In this document: piece after piece, positions 9,598 through 16,687 of the stretch
How the letters are laid out: every line of letters starts with the position of its first letter
Position numbering within the stretch: position 1 is the stretch's first letter
NCBI RefSeq assembly: GCF_029589435.1
Contig: NZ_JARRAG010000001.1
Span: forward strand, 1,044,808-1,108,807
Origin: Paludisphaera mucosa
GTDB taxonomy: Bacteria; Planctomycetota; Planctomycetia; Isosphaerales; Isosphaeraceae
Length of the DNA stretch: 64,000 nucleotides
Reading direction: 5' to 3'
Notes under the pieces: generated by a model
The model's database searches: none
What the model was told of the DNA's origin: nothing
Seen by the model: only the letters and a program-made list of their open reading frames with translations
Program-made: the position numbers and the translations under genes

Positions 9598-9628
9598 GGG
9601 GGTCGCGACCATCGTGTCGGCGACCCCC
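9598..9628 (+). promoter_or_regulatory. 5' leader hairpin of the ferredoxin mRNA
   Basis: GGGGGTCGC (9598-9606) pairs perfectly with GCGACCCCC (9620-9628). A 13-base spacer can add a small GAC/GTC inner stem. It begins a few bases after the predicted transcription start and 41 bases before the ATG. It could stabilise the mRNA 5' end or be a regulatory site; nothing identifies a ligand. Confidence 0.45.
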
Positions 9629-9668
9629 TCTCCGGTTCGAATCGGCCGCGTCTTGGAGGTGCCTGGTC

Positions 9669-9974
9669 ATGGCTCACGTCGTCGCAGAGCCCTGCTTCGA
9701 TTGCAAATATACGGACTGCGTCGTGGTCTGCCCCGTGGATTGCTTCTACGAGGGCGCCCAGATGCTCTATATCCAGCCCGACGAATGCATCGACTGCGAG
9801 GCCTGCGTACCCGAGTGTCCGGTCGAGGCCATCTTCCACGAGGACAACCTCCCGGAAGAGTGGAAAGAGTTCACCGCGCTCAACGCCGACATGTCGAAGC
9901 AGAGCCCCAACATCAACGAGAAGAAGGACGCCATGGAGGCCGAGACCTGCGACAAGAGCCGCAAGCGGACCTAA
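9669..9974 (+). CDS. fdxA: 7Fe ferredoxin (one 3Fe-4S and one 4Fe-4S cluster)
   Basis: This 101-residue electron carrier has Cys9-x2-Cys12-x4-Cys17-x3-Cys21-Pro and Cys40-x2-Cys43-x2-Cys46-x3-Cys50-Pro, the spacing of FdxA-type seven-iron ferredoxins. The first half binds one cluster through the MAHVVAEPC start typical of the family. The second half ([12 protein letters not shown]) is a standard 4Fe-4S motif. The acidic C-terminal extension after residue 60 is also normal. GGAGGT lies about 7-9 bases before the ATG. The gene is a single transcription unit bounded by its own promoter and terminator. Its redox partner is not encoded nearby. Confidence 0.9.
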   Translation: MAHVVAEPCFDCKYTDCVVVCPVDCFYEGAQMLYIQPDECIDCEACVPECPVEAIFHEDNLPEEWKEFTALNADMSKQSPNINEKKDAMEAETCDKSRKRT

Positions 9975-10010
9975 CAGGCATCCCCCCTCGTCGCATCGCG
10001 ATCGTCCAGG

Positions 10011-10035
10011 AAACCCGGAGCCGCCCTCCGGGTTT
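10011..10035 (+). terminator. rho-independent terminator after fdxA
   Basis: AAACCCGGAG (10011-10020) and CTCCGGGTTT (10026-10035) form a perfect 10-bp stem with a 5-base CCGCC loop. A short T-rich run (CTTCAT) follows. It also lies before the end of the converging MFS gene. Confidence 0.75.
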
Positions 10036-10098
10036 CTTCATGCGCCGACCGTGAAAATCGACCAAGGCCTACGACCCGACGCGGACCGACGGCCCCGC

Positions 10099-11439
10099 TC
10101 ATCCGGATGCATCGGGAGCCGGCGCGACGACTGGCAAACCTGGGCTGCGACGGCTCAGGTCGCCTCGCCACCGCTGGACGACCAGCAGCCCGACCCCGGT
10201 CGCCAGGCAGACCAGTGCGGAGAACGTCATGACCGGGCAAATGCCCCAGAGGCTCGCGGCCCGGCCCGTCCAGAGCGCGCCCAACGGCACGGAGCCCGAG
10301 AAGACGACCATCCAGACGCCCATGATCCGCCCGCGTAAGGCGGCCGGGATTGCGAGCTGGATCAGAGTTTGGGTCGACGAGTAGAAGAAGGCCGCGCCGA
10401 ACCAGGCGCCGAACAGGCAGACGACCCCGCAGCCCAGACGAATCAGCGGCGGCCAGCCCCTTGGGGACCAGTAGGGCAGGAACGACGCCGCGAGCAGGAA
10501 GCTGGCGAAGCAGAGGATGCCGTAAGCCACCATGCGCTCCTTGCGGACGCCGTCCCCCATCCGGGCCACCGTCAACGCGCCGAGCGTCGCCCCGGCCCCG
10601 CCGCTGGCGAGCAGGACGGTATAACCCCCGATGTCGAAGCCGAGGATCGTCCGCGAGAAGACCGGCATCATCGCCTCGTAGCCCATGCCCGCCAGCCCGA
10701 AGAAACCCATCAGGGCGAGGTGTCCCGAGACCCGGGGCTCGCCGCGAAGGTACGCCAGGCCGGCGATCACGTCGCTCATCGCGGCGCCTCGGGCGACCCT
10801 CTCGCGGGGCGGTCGCGGGGCGATCCGGATCGCCAGCACCGACGCGATGGCCGCCAGGTAGCTCAGCGCGTTCAGGGTGAAGCAGCCCGCGGCCCCCAGG
10901 ATGGCGAAGCTCACCCCCGCGAGCGCGGGGCCGATCACGCGCGTGGCGTTGAAAAGACCCGCGTTCAGGGCGATGGCATTCGTGAGGCTCCTGGGACCGA
11001 CCAGGTCGTAGAGGAAGACGTGTCGACTCGGGAGTTCGAACGAGACGCAGATCCGCGCCGTCGCCAGGATCGCCGCCATCTGCCAGAAGGTGATGGTCCC
11101 CAGGCTCACCAGGCCGGCCAGCGTGAAGGCGCAGACCATCTGGCCCAGCTCCATCGCCAGGATCATCGCCCGGGGCGCGACGCGGTCGGAGATCGCGCCG
11201 GCGAACAGGCCCACGACGAGGCCGGGCAGCAGGTTGGCGGTCTCGATCACGCCCAGACGATCCGCCGAGCCCGTCTGCTCGTACACGAGCCAGCGCACCG
11301 CGGCGGCCTGCAACCACGTCCCGATCAGGCTCACCCCCTGGCCGACGAAGTAGAGGCGGTAATTCTTGATCGCCAGGGACTCGAACGTGCTGCGCCGGGG
11401 GGGAGCGGCGGAATCCGTCGGCGAGGTCTCGGCGCTCAT
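10099..11439 (-). CDS. MFS transporter, EntS-like exporter
   Basis: This 446-residue protein has about 12 hydrophobic segments and the layout of the EntS/DUF894 branch of the major facilitator superfamily. It starts with a cytoplasmic FESLAIKNYRLYFVGQ segment, then LIGTWLQ. The MFS loop 2-3 signature appears as GAISDRVAPR. EntS-like members export small molecules such as siderophores, but the substrate here is unknown. No siderophore biosynthesis genes are visible in the window. Its ATG overlaps the TGA of the upstream permease-like gene by four bases (ATGA), so the two are probably translationally coupled. AGGG lies about 7 bases before the start. Confidence 0.85.
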   Translation of the reverse strand: MSAETSPTDSAAPPRRSTFESLAIKNYRLYFVGQGVSLIGTWLQAAAVRWLVYEQTGSADRLGVIETANLLPGLVVGLFAGAISDRVAPRAMILAMELGQMVCAFTLAGLVSLGTITFWQMAAILATARICVSFELPSRHVFLYDLVGPRSLTNAIALNAGLFNATRVIGPALAGVSFAILGAAGCFTLNALSYLAAIASVLAIRIAPRPPRERVARGAAMSDVIAGLAYLRGEPRVSGHLALMGFFGLAGMGYEAMMPVFSRTILGFDIGGYTVLLASGGAGATLGALTVARMGDGVRKERMVAYGILCFASFLLAASFLPYWSPRGWPPLIRLGCGVVCLFGAWFGAAFFYSSTQTLIQLAIPAALRGRIMGVWMVVFSGSVPLGALWTGRAASLWGICPVMTFSALVCLATGVGLLVVQRWRGDLSRRSPGLPVVAPAPDASG

Positions 11440-12893
11440 GGCGAGCCCTCGGCCGCGGCGGTCGGGTCGACCGCGATCGCAGGAGTCGGCACCAACACCG
11501 CCAGGATGAGGTAGGCGGCGCCCGCCCCCAAATAGGCGAAAAGGGCCGCCGGCTGAAACGAGCGCAGCCAGGGCGTTTCAGCGATTTCGCCGACCACCGG
11601 GACGAGCCCGATCACGACTCCGAAGGCCCAAGCGGCGACTCCCGGCACCTGCCAGCCGGGCCGCATCCCGGCCCATCGTCCGCGAGTCCGCAGCAATTCC
11701 GCCGCCAGGACGCCCGCGAGCGGTGCGAAGAGGGCCCCGGCGAGCGAGGCGATCGTCTCAATCCGACCCGCCAGCAACGTGGCCCCAGGGACGAAGAACA
11801 GGGCGAAGCCCAGGAAGACCCCCTTCCACCGCCGGAGCGTCGGCCAGTGCCCCCGGCAGCGGCGGGTGAACAGGGCCGAGGCATAGCACGCCGGCGCGAG
11901 CGAGGCGAGTCCGAAGAGCAGGAGGAGGGCTCCGGAAACCCACGGGCCCATCGATCCGGGGCCTTCAAATCTAAGGGCCGACTGGATCGACCCGTCGGAC
12001 CCGCCCGCGGCCAGGACGAGGGCCGCGAGGAACGTCACGGCGCCCGCGGCCAGGATTCCCACCCATCCGCCCAGCCGGACATCCCGCCGCTCGCGGACCG
12101 CTCCCCCCCACTCGACGGCCATCAGGCCCGCGAAGGCGAACGCCCCGAAGACGAGCTGGAAGACCCTCGGTTCGGGTAAACCTCCCGACCAGGATGGTCG
12201 GGTCACGGCCTCGGCCGGGAACGTGAGAGCCTGGGCGCGGATCCAGCAGCTCCATGTCGCCGCCGCGACGAGCAGCAAGGCGGCGAACGGCGAATACACC
12301 CGCATCATCGCCGCGATGGCGCCCATCAGGCCCAGGCCGTTGGCCGAGGCGATGATGAACGTCCAGAAGGCTAGTGCCGTCAGGACGAGCGGGCTTTCGA
12401 GCCGAATACCGGCCACGACCCACGGGTCGAGGAACCCGGCGTCGAGGAGCTTCCACGAGACCAGCCCCGCGAGCGTCAGCCGGACGGAGTACCAGATCGC
12501 CGTCGAGCACCAGAGGGCCGCGAACAGCCCGTACAGCACGCCCGCGATCCACTCGGCGCCTTGCGTCCCGAAGGCGGACGCCGCCACGACGGGGAGGCGT
12601 CGCCGTACGCGCAGGCCCACCATGGCGAGGGGCAGGTAGACGAGCGCGTGAACGGCGACCAGGGCCAGGCTCGCGCTCAGGTAGCGGCCGGAGACGTCGG
12701 CGGCGTCGCCGCCCGCGGTGCCCAGGGCGTCGAGCAGGGGGAACCAGGCGAGGACGCCCAGGTAGGCCGGCGCGATCGTCGCCGCCCAGCCGTGGGGACG
12801 CGGCAGCGGCGCGTCGAGCATGTCGCGGACGACGGGCGGGAGTTCGAGGGCGGCGGCGTCGATCGGATGGGGAGAGGTCACGGTGATTCGCAA
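11436..12893 (-). CDS. divergent NCS1/cytosine-permease-like membrane protein
   Basis: This polytopic protein of about 485 residues has roughly 12 hydrophobic segments. By eye it aligns with the clear NCS1 permease at 14237-15604. Both share an N-terminal region ending in a Trp/Phe-rich helix after an AP-x-x-x-GV stretch, a PVVAASAFGTQG-like segment matching PLYVVGTSTFGAIGG, and a closing block (WAFGVVIGLVPVV against WAVGFFVGVMPAL). It lacks the conserved charged and polar residues that make a confident cytosine/purine permease, so it may transport something else or be a degenerate relative. The start is uncertain: TTG at 12893 or GTG at 12881, neither with a good ribosome binding site. It forms an overlapping pair with the MFS gene. 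Confidence 0.6.
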   Translation of the reverse strand: MRITVTSPHPIDAAALELPPVVRDMLDAPLPRPHGWAATIAPAYLGVLAWFPLLDALGTAGGDAADVSGRYLSASLALVAVHALVYLPLAMVGLRVRRRLPVVAASAFGTQGAEWIAGVLYGLFAALWCSTAIWYSVRLTLAGLVSWKLLDAGFLDPWVVAGIRLESPLVLTALAFWTFIIASANGLGLMGAIAAMMRVYSPFAALLLVAAATWSCWIRAQALTFPAEAVTRPSWSGGLPEPRVFQLVFGAFAFAGLMAVEWGGAVRERRDVRLGGWVGILAAGAVTFLAALVLAAGGSDGSIQSALRFEGPGSMGPWVSGALLLLFGLASLAPACYASALFTRRCRGHWPTLRRWKGVFLGFALFFVPGATLLAGRIETIASLAGALFAPLAGVLAAELLRTRGRWAGMRPGWQVPGVAAWAFGVVIGLVPVVGEIAETPWLRSFQPAALFAYLGAGAAYLILAVLVPTPAIAVDPTAAAEGSP

Positions 12894-12912
12894 TCCGTAG
12901 GCGTGCTCGGCC

Positions 12913-12941
12913 TTGAGGCGTCGCTGACGAAAGGGGATAGT
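12913..12941 (+). promoter_or_regulatory. candidate promoter of the VIT1-fusion gene
   Basis: TTGAGG (12913-12918), a 17-base spacer and GATAGT (12936-12941) lie in the 82-base gap between divergent genes, 35 bases before the ATG at 12976. Confidence 0.4.
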
Positions 12942-12975
12942 CTACCATGTTCGCGAACGCCTCCGGAGGATGGAG

Positions 12976-14127
12976 ATGAGTCGAAGCCGCAGCCTGTCAT
13001 CCCGGATCGCCGTCTACCTCTGGACGGCTCCGACGACGATGGTGGGCCTCGTCGCCGGGGCCCTCACGCTGGCGACGGGGGGCCGGGTGCGGGTCCGCGA
13101 GGGGGCCCTGGAATTCTACGGCGGCTTCGCGACCTGGATGGCCCGGGCCGTCGGTTTCGGGGCGATGACCCTCGGGCACGTCATCCTCGGCTACGACGCC
13201 TGGTGGCTCGACGAGCTTCGGCCCCACGAGCAGGTCCACGTGCGACAGGCCGAACGCTGGGGGATCGCGTTCCTGCCGGCGTACCTCGCCGCCAGCGTCC
13301 TCGCCATGAAGGGCGGGGGGCACTATTACCACGACAACTGGTTCGAGCGAGACGCCCGGATCCGGAGCGGCCAGGAGGAAGGCCCGGGGCTCGATCCGCC
13401 GACTTCCGTGGCCGCGCCGGTGCCGGCGTCGGCCGGCGAATCGGTCCACCCCGAGCGCCACTTCCGGGCGAGCGAGACGGTCCGGGACGTGGTGATCGGC
13501 ATGGCCGACGGCTTGACGGTCCCGTTCGCGCTGGCGGCCGGCCTGACGGGGGCCGCGACGGGGAACAGCCTCATCGTGACCGCCGGCCTCGCCGAGGTCG
13601 CCGCCGGGTCGATCGCCATGGGCCTGGGCGGCTACCTCGCGGCCCGCAGCGACGCCGAATCGTACGAGCTCGAACGTCGTCGCGAGGAACGCGAGGTCGA
13701 GGACTCGCCCGAGCTCGAGGAGGCGGAGATCGTCCAGATCTTCGAGGGCTACGGCCTGCATCCCGAACAGCTCGAGCCGATCCTCGCCGCCTTCCGGAAG
13801 GACCACGCCGCCTGGGTCGACTTCATGATGAAGTTCGAGCTGGGCCTGGAGGAGCCCGACCCTCGCCGCGCCTTCGCCAGCGCGGCGACGATCGCCGGGT
13901 CGTACATCGTCGGCGGCCTGATCCCGCTGGCCCCGTACATGGTCATCGCATCGACGAGCCGGGCGCTGGCGACGTCGGTGGTCGCGACGCTGCTGGCGCT
14001 GCTGGCGTTCGGGTACGTCAAGGGTCGCTTCACGGGGACGAAGCCCGTCCGGGGGGCCTTGCAGACGGCCCTGATCGGGGGTGCGGCGGCCGCCGCGGCC
14101 TTCCTGATCGCCCGGGTTTTTTCGTGA
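12976..14127 (+). CDS. VIT1/CCC1 metal transporter fused to an N-terminal HExxH-containing domain
   Basis: The C-terminal part (about residues 155-383) is a VIT1/CCC1-type transporter. It shows the GMADGLTVPFALAAGLTGA first helix, the AAGSIAMGLGGYLAARS second helix, and a Glu-rich cytoplasmic hairpin (EEAEIVQIFEGYG) with FMMKFELGLEEPDP, the usual metal-binding insert. Such proteins move Fe2+ or Mn2+. The N-terminal part (residues 1-150) is separate: one or two hydrophobic segments, then H84-E-Q-V-H88 followed by a His/Tyr-rich HYYHDNWFE at about 116-124. HExxH often marks zinc metallopeptidases, but I cannot assign this domain. The start is ATG 12976, because GGAGG (12965-12969) is then 6 bases away; the ATG at 12970 touches GGAGG directly. 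A linker at about 130-155 is Pro/Ala-rich. Confidence 0.8.
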   Translation: MSRSRSLSSRIAVYLWTAPTTMVGLVAGALTLATGGRVRVREGALEFYGGFATWMARAVGFGAMTLGHVILGYDAWWLDELRPHEQVHVRQAERWGIAFLPAYLAASVLAMKGGGHYYHDNWFERDARIRSGQEEGPGLDPPTSVAAPVPASAGESVHPERHFRASETVRDVVIGMADGLTVPFALAAGLTGAATGNSLIVTAGLAEVAAGSIAMGLGGYLAARSDAESYELERRREEREVEDSPELEEAEIVQIFEGYGLHPEQLEPILAAFRKDHAAWVDFMMKFELGLEEPDPRRAFASAATIAGSYIVGGLIPLAPYMVIASTSRALATSVVATLLALLAFGYVKGRFTGTKPVRGALQTALIGGAAAAAAFLIARVFS

Positions 14128-14236
14128 TCCGGCCGGGGTCGGGTAGTCCCTTGACAGCGCCCTGCGCGCGTCGTCTACTGCACCATCGTCTCAATTCGAC
14201 CCGCCTCCCCACGCCAAGACGATCCGAAATACCGAC

Positions 14237-15604
14237 ATGAGCACACAAACGATCCCGACATCGAGCCCGCTCCCCGACTATCTCGCCAGCGCGACGCCCA
14301 ACCCTCCGGCGAATCGGGCGCCCTGGTACACGAACACCGCGCCGACCTTCGCGGGGGTCTTCCTCTGGTTCGTGTTCTGGAACTCGATCTCGGGCAGCGG
14401 ACTGAGCGTGGGCGGCCTGCTGTCGAGCCTGGTCGGCGTCGTGATCGGGGCCCTGATCTGCCACTTCCTGTTCTACCTGGCCCCCGGCCTGCTGGGCATG
14501 AAGACCGGCCTGCCGCTCTACGTGGTGGGGACGTCCACCTTCGGCGCCATCGGCGGCCTCATCATGCCGGGGTTCCTGATGGGGGCCCTCCAGTTCGGCT
14601 GGCTCGGGGTGAACGCCTACGGCTCGGCCGACGCCCTCCGCCAGGGCTTCGGCGGCGACCAGAACATGTTCTACGCCCTGGCCGTGGTCTGGGCGGTGCT
14701 GGCGGCCTTCGTCGGGCTCAAGGGCATCCAGTACGTCGCCAAGGTGGCGACCTTCCTCCCCGTGATCCCGCTGGCGGTGCTGATCATCGGCCTGGCCCTG
14801 TACGGCGGCTCGGCCTTCGATTACAAGCCCGGGGTCGTGGTCGAGGGGGCGAACGGGTCGCTGACGTCGATCTTCACGATCATCGCCTTCATCGTCGGCT
14901 TCTTCGGGACCGCCGGGGCGGCGGGCGTCGACTTCGGCACGAACAGCCGCGACGCCCGCGACGTCAAGATGGGCGGCATCGTCGGCGTCATCATCGCCAT
15001 CGTCGTGACGGCCGGGATCTCGCTGATCGTGGTCGCCGGCGCCCGCGCCTCGGGCGCGATTCCCGAGACCGAAAACCTGATGACCGCGGCCTTGAAGGTC
15101 AAGCTCTCGGACAGCTTCTACAAGGTCGTGATGATCGGCCTGACCCTGGCCTCGTTCCCGGGCGCCTGCTTCTCGTCGTTCATCGCGGCCAACAGCTTCA
15201 AGACGGTCATGCCGAAGATCAACCCGATCGTCTCGGTGGGCGTGGGGACGCTCGTCAGCATCATCCTCGCCGTGACCGGGATCGCCGGCAACCTGGCCGG
15301 GGTCTTCGGGATCATCGGCGCCTCGTTCGGGCCGATCTGCGGGGCGATGACGGCCGACTACCTGCTCAACGGCAACCGCTGGAGCGGCCCCCGCGCCGGG
15401 TTCAACCCCGCCGGCTGGATCGCCTGGGCGGTCGGCTTCTTCGTGGGCGTCATGCCCGCGCTGCACGAGGTCGTCCCCGCGATCCCGTCCATCCCCGCCG
15501 CGCCCGTCGCCGCGTACGTCGTCGGCTTCGTCCTCTACGGCCTGCTCTACCAGCTGGGCCTCAAGACGGCCGTCCTCGACATGCCGCAGCGGATCGACGT
15601 CTGA
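14237..15604 (+). CDS. NCS1-family cytosine/purine permease-like transporter
   Basis: This 455-residue protein has about 12 transmembrane segments and the general pattern of nucleobase:cation symporters. It includes the NTAPTFAGVFLWFVFW first helix, the GTSTFGAIGGLIMP unwound-helix-like segment, TAGAAGVDFGTN-like motif at mid-protein, and GASFGPICGAMTADYLL, where permeases of this family keep the Asp/Tyr of helix 8-9. NCS1 transporters import cytosine, purines, hydantoins or thiamine precursors. No catabolic partner is adjacent, so the substrate is open. A weaker relative lies 1.3 kb upstream on the other strand. There is no strong Shine-Dalgarno before the ATG. The gene ends at a hairpin shared with the converging export gene. 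Confidence 0.8.
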   Translation: MSTQTIPTSSPLPDYLASATPNPPANRAPWYTNTAPTFAGVFLWFVFWNSISGSGLSVGGLLSSLVGVVIGALICHFLFYLAPGLLGMKTGLPLYVVGTSTFGAIGGLIMPGFLMGALQFGWLGVNAYGSADALRQGFGGDQNMFYALAVVWAVLAAFVGLKGIQYVAKVATFLPVIPLAVLIIGLALYGGSAFDYKPGVVVEGANGSLTSIFTIIAFIVGFFGTAGAAGVDFGTNSRDARDVKMGGIVGVIIAIVVTAGISLIVVAGARASGAIPETENLMTAALKVKLSDSFYKVVMIGLTLASFPGACFSSFIAANSFKTVMPKINPIVSVGVGTLVSIILAVTGIAGNLAGVFGIIGASFGPICGAMTADYLLNGNRWSGPRAGFNPAGWIAWAVGFFVGVMPALHEVVPAIPSIPAAPVAAYVVGFVLYGLLYQLGLKTAVLDMPQRIDV

Positions 15605-15628
15605 CCGCGAACGACCTGCCGAACCACG

Positions 15629-15657
15629 AAGGGCCGGGGCGATCCGCCTCGGCCCTT
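15629..15657. terminator. bidirectional terminator between permease and export genes
   Basis: AAGGGCCG (15629-15636) pairs with CGGCCCTT (15650-15657), and inner GGGC/GCCT pairs extend the stem around a GATCC loop. It sits between two converging genes; only a short T run follows on the plus strand. Confidence 0.6.
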
Positions 15658-15667
15658 TCGCATGCGC

Positions 15668-16414
15668 TCAGCGCCCGAGGAGGGTCGCGATGAGGCTCGG
15701 GGGCCGGGTGCCGGGGACGACGATGCGGTCGCCGGGGAAGATCTGGTAGTTGGTGATCGTGTCGCCTCGCTCCTTGATCGCCTCATAGTCGATCCGGAGG
15801 ACCTGGTCGCAGCCGCCGGCCGGGTGGGGCCGCACGAGGTACGCCTTCTCGGGGAGGCTGTTCGACTTGAGCCCCGCCTGCACGATCGCGTCGAGGGCCG
15901 TCTCGTTGCCGCGGATGGGGAACTTGCCCTCGGTGGCGACGGTCCCCAGGACGTAGAAGAACTTGCTCTGCGAGTTGCTGAGCCGGGCCGAGACGCGGTA
16001 GGGCTCGGTCGGCTTCTGGCCCCGCTTCAGGGCGTCGAGCGTGAGCTGCTGGGCGACCTTCTCCTCGACCTGGTCGAGGGTCAGGCCGACGACGTAGACG
16101 TCGCCGTAGAGGCCTAGGTCGATGACGCCGTCGGCCTGCACGACGGTCGATGAGGGCGACCAGTCGGGGGGCGTCGGCTTGACCGCGATGTCCAGCTCGT
16201 CGGGGGGCTCGACGACGTACTTGGGCATCGTCGTCTTGTCCAGCTCCCGGGCCTGGTCGACGTCGACGACGCCGCGGTAGGGGACCTGGTCGGCCTCCTT
16301 GCGGAGCCGCCGCCCCGCGCATCCGGGCGTGAACGTCAGGAGGGCCGACGCCAGCCCCGCGAGGATCAGCATCCTGCGCAAGCAGGAGAAGGCTGTCGGC
16401 GTCCTTGCAGTCAT
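15668..16414 (-). CDS. polysaccharide export lipoprotein, Wza-like
   Basis: This 248-residue protein has a lipoprotein signal: basic MTARTPTAFSCLRR, a hydrophobic core and a PGC lipobox with Cys32 as the predicted lipidated residue. The mature part has a Poly_export domain (about residues 64-150, YVVEPPDELDIAV through DGVIDLGLYGDVYV and a VEEKVAQQL helix). One SLBB-like domain follows (about 155-240, FYVLGTVATEGKFPI). Wza-type proteins form the outer-membrane channel for capsule or exopolysaccharide. This one is shorter than E. coli Wza (about 380), as is common for single-SLBB versions. No Wzc or glycosyltransferase genes are adjacent. The ATG at 16414 is chosen because the frame further upstream has no signal peptide. 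The promoter region is shared with the divergent phosphodiesterase gene. Confidence 0.88.
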   Translation of the reverse strand: MTARTPTAFSCLRRMLILAGLASALLTFTPGCAGRRLRKEADQVPYRGVVDVDQARELDKTTMPKYVVEPPDELDIAVKPTPPDWSPSSTVVQADGVIDLGLYGDVYVVGLTLDQVEEKVAQQLTLDALKRGQKPTEPYRVSARLSNSQSKFFYVLGTVATEGKFPIRGNETALDAIVQAGLKSNSLPEKAYLVRPHPAGGCDQVLRIDYEAIKERGDTITNYQIFPGDRIVVPGTRPPSLIATLLGR

Positions 16415-16490
16415 GAGCCTGACACCTCTGGGACTCGGAGAAGATCGGCCCTGCCCACCGGCGCAGGGGCGACGGTCCGTGCCGCCGAAC

Positions 16491-16576
16491 GACACTAGCT
16501 TTCGGAATCGGCAGAAAAGGACGCGGGCCTCGAAGGAAAGTCGAGATTGACCAAAGATTCCCCAAAAGCTAGTGTC
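16491..16576. promoter_or_regulatory. mirrored 12-bp element in a divergent promoter region
   Basis: GACACTAGCTTT (16491-16502) and AAAGCTAGTGTC (16565-16576) form a perfect 12-bp inverted repeat with a 62-base spacer. Each copy therefore reads AAAGCTAGTGTC toward one of the two divergent genes. In both copies GATTC lies just upstream, with 2-3 bases between it and the A-run. On the plus strand TTGACC (16547-16552), 17 bases and TAGTGT (16570-16575) resemble a promoter whose -10 lies inside the right arm. The site could be a shared operator or two copies of a sigma-factor recognition element. Confidence 0.55.
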
Positions 16577-16687
16577 CCGGCGCCTCGAAACTGGAATCCG
16601 GCCCGTCGAATCGGCAAGGACGGCGACTTCGGCGGATCCCGCGCGACCGAGCCGGCCGGGTCCTCGAGGGAGCAAAGGCGCCTGCCC

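Noticed and set aside
9620-9660. GGTTCGAATC near 9634 looks like a tRNA T-loop.
   Set aside because: The flanking bases do not form a T-stem, and no acceptor, D or anticodon arm can be drawn. It lies in the ferredoxin leader.
12970-12975. ATG at 12970 as start of the VIT1-fusion gene.
   Set aside because: It directly abuts GGAGG, leaving no room for ribosome binding. ATG 12976 has 6-base spacing.
16547-16687. Upstream extension of the phosphodiesterase frame.
   Set aside because: It runs through the promoter-like and inverted-repeat region and adds no domain; the conserved LFVGLDGG begins soon after ATG 16688.
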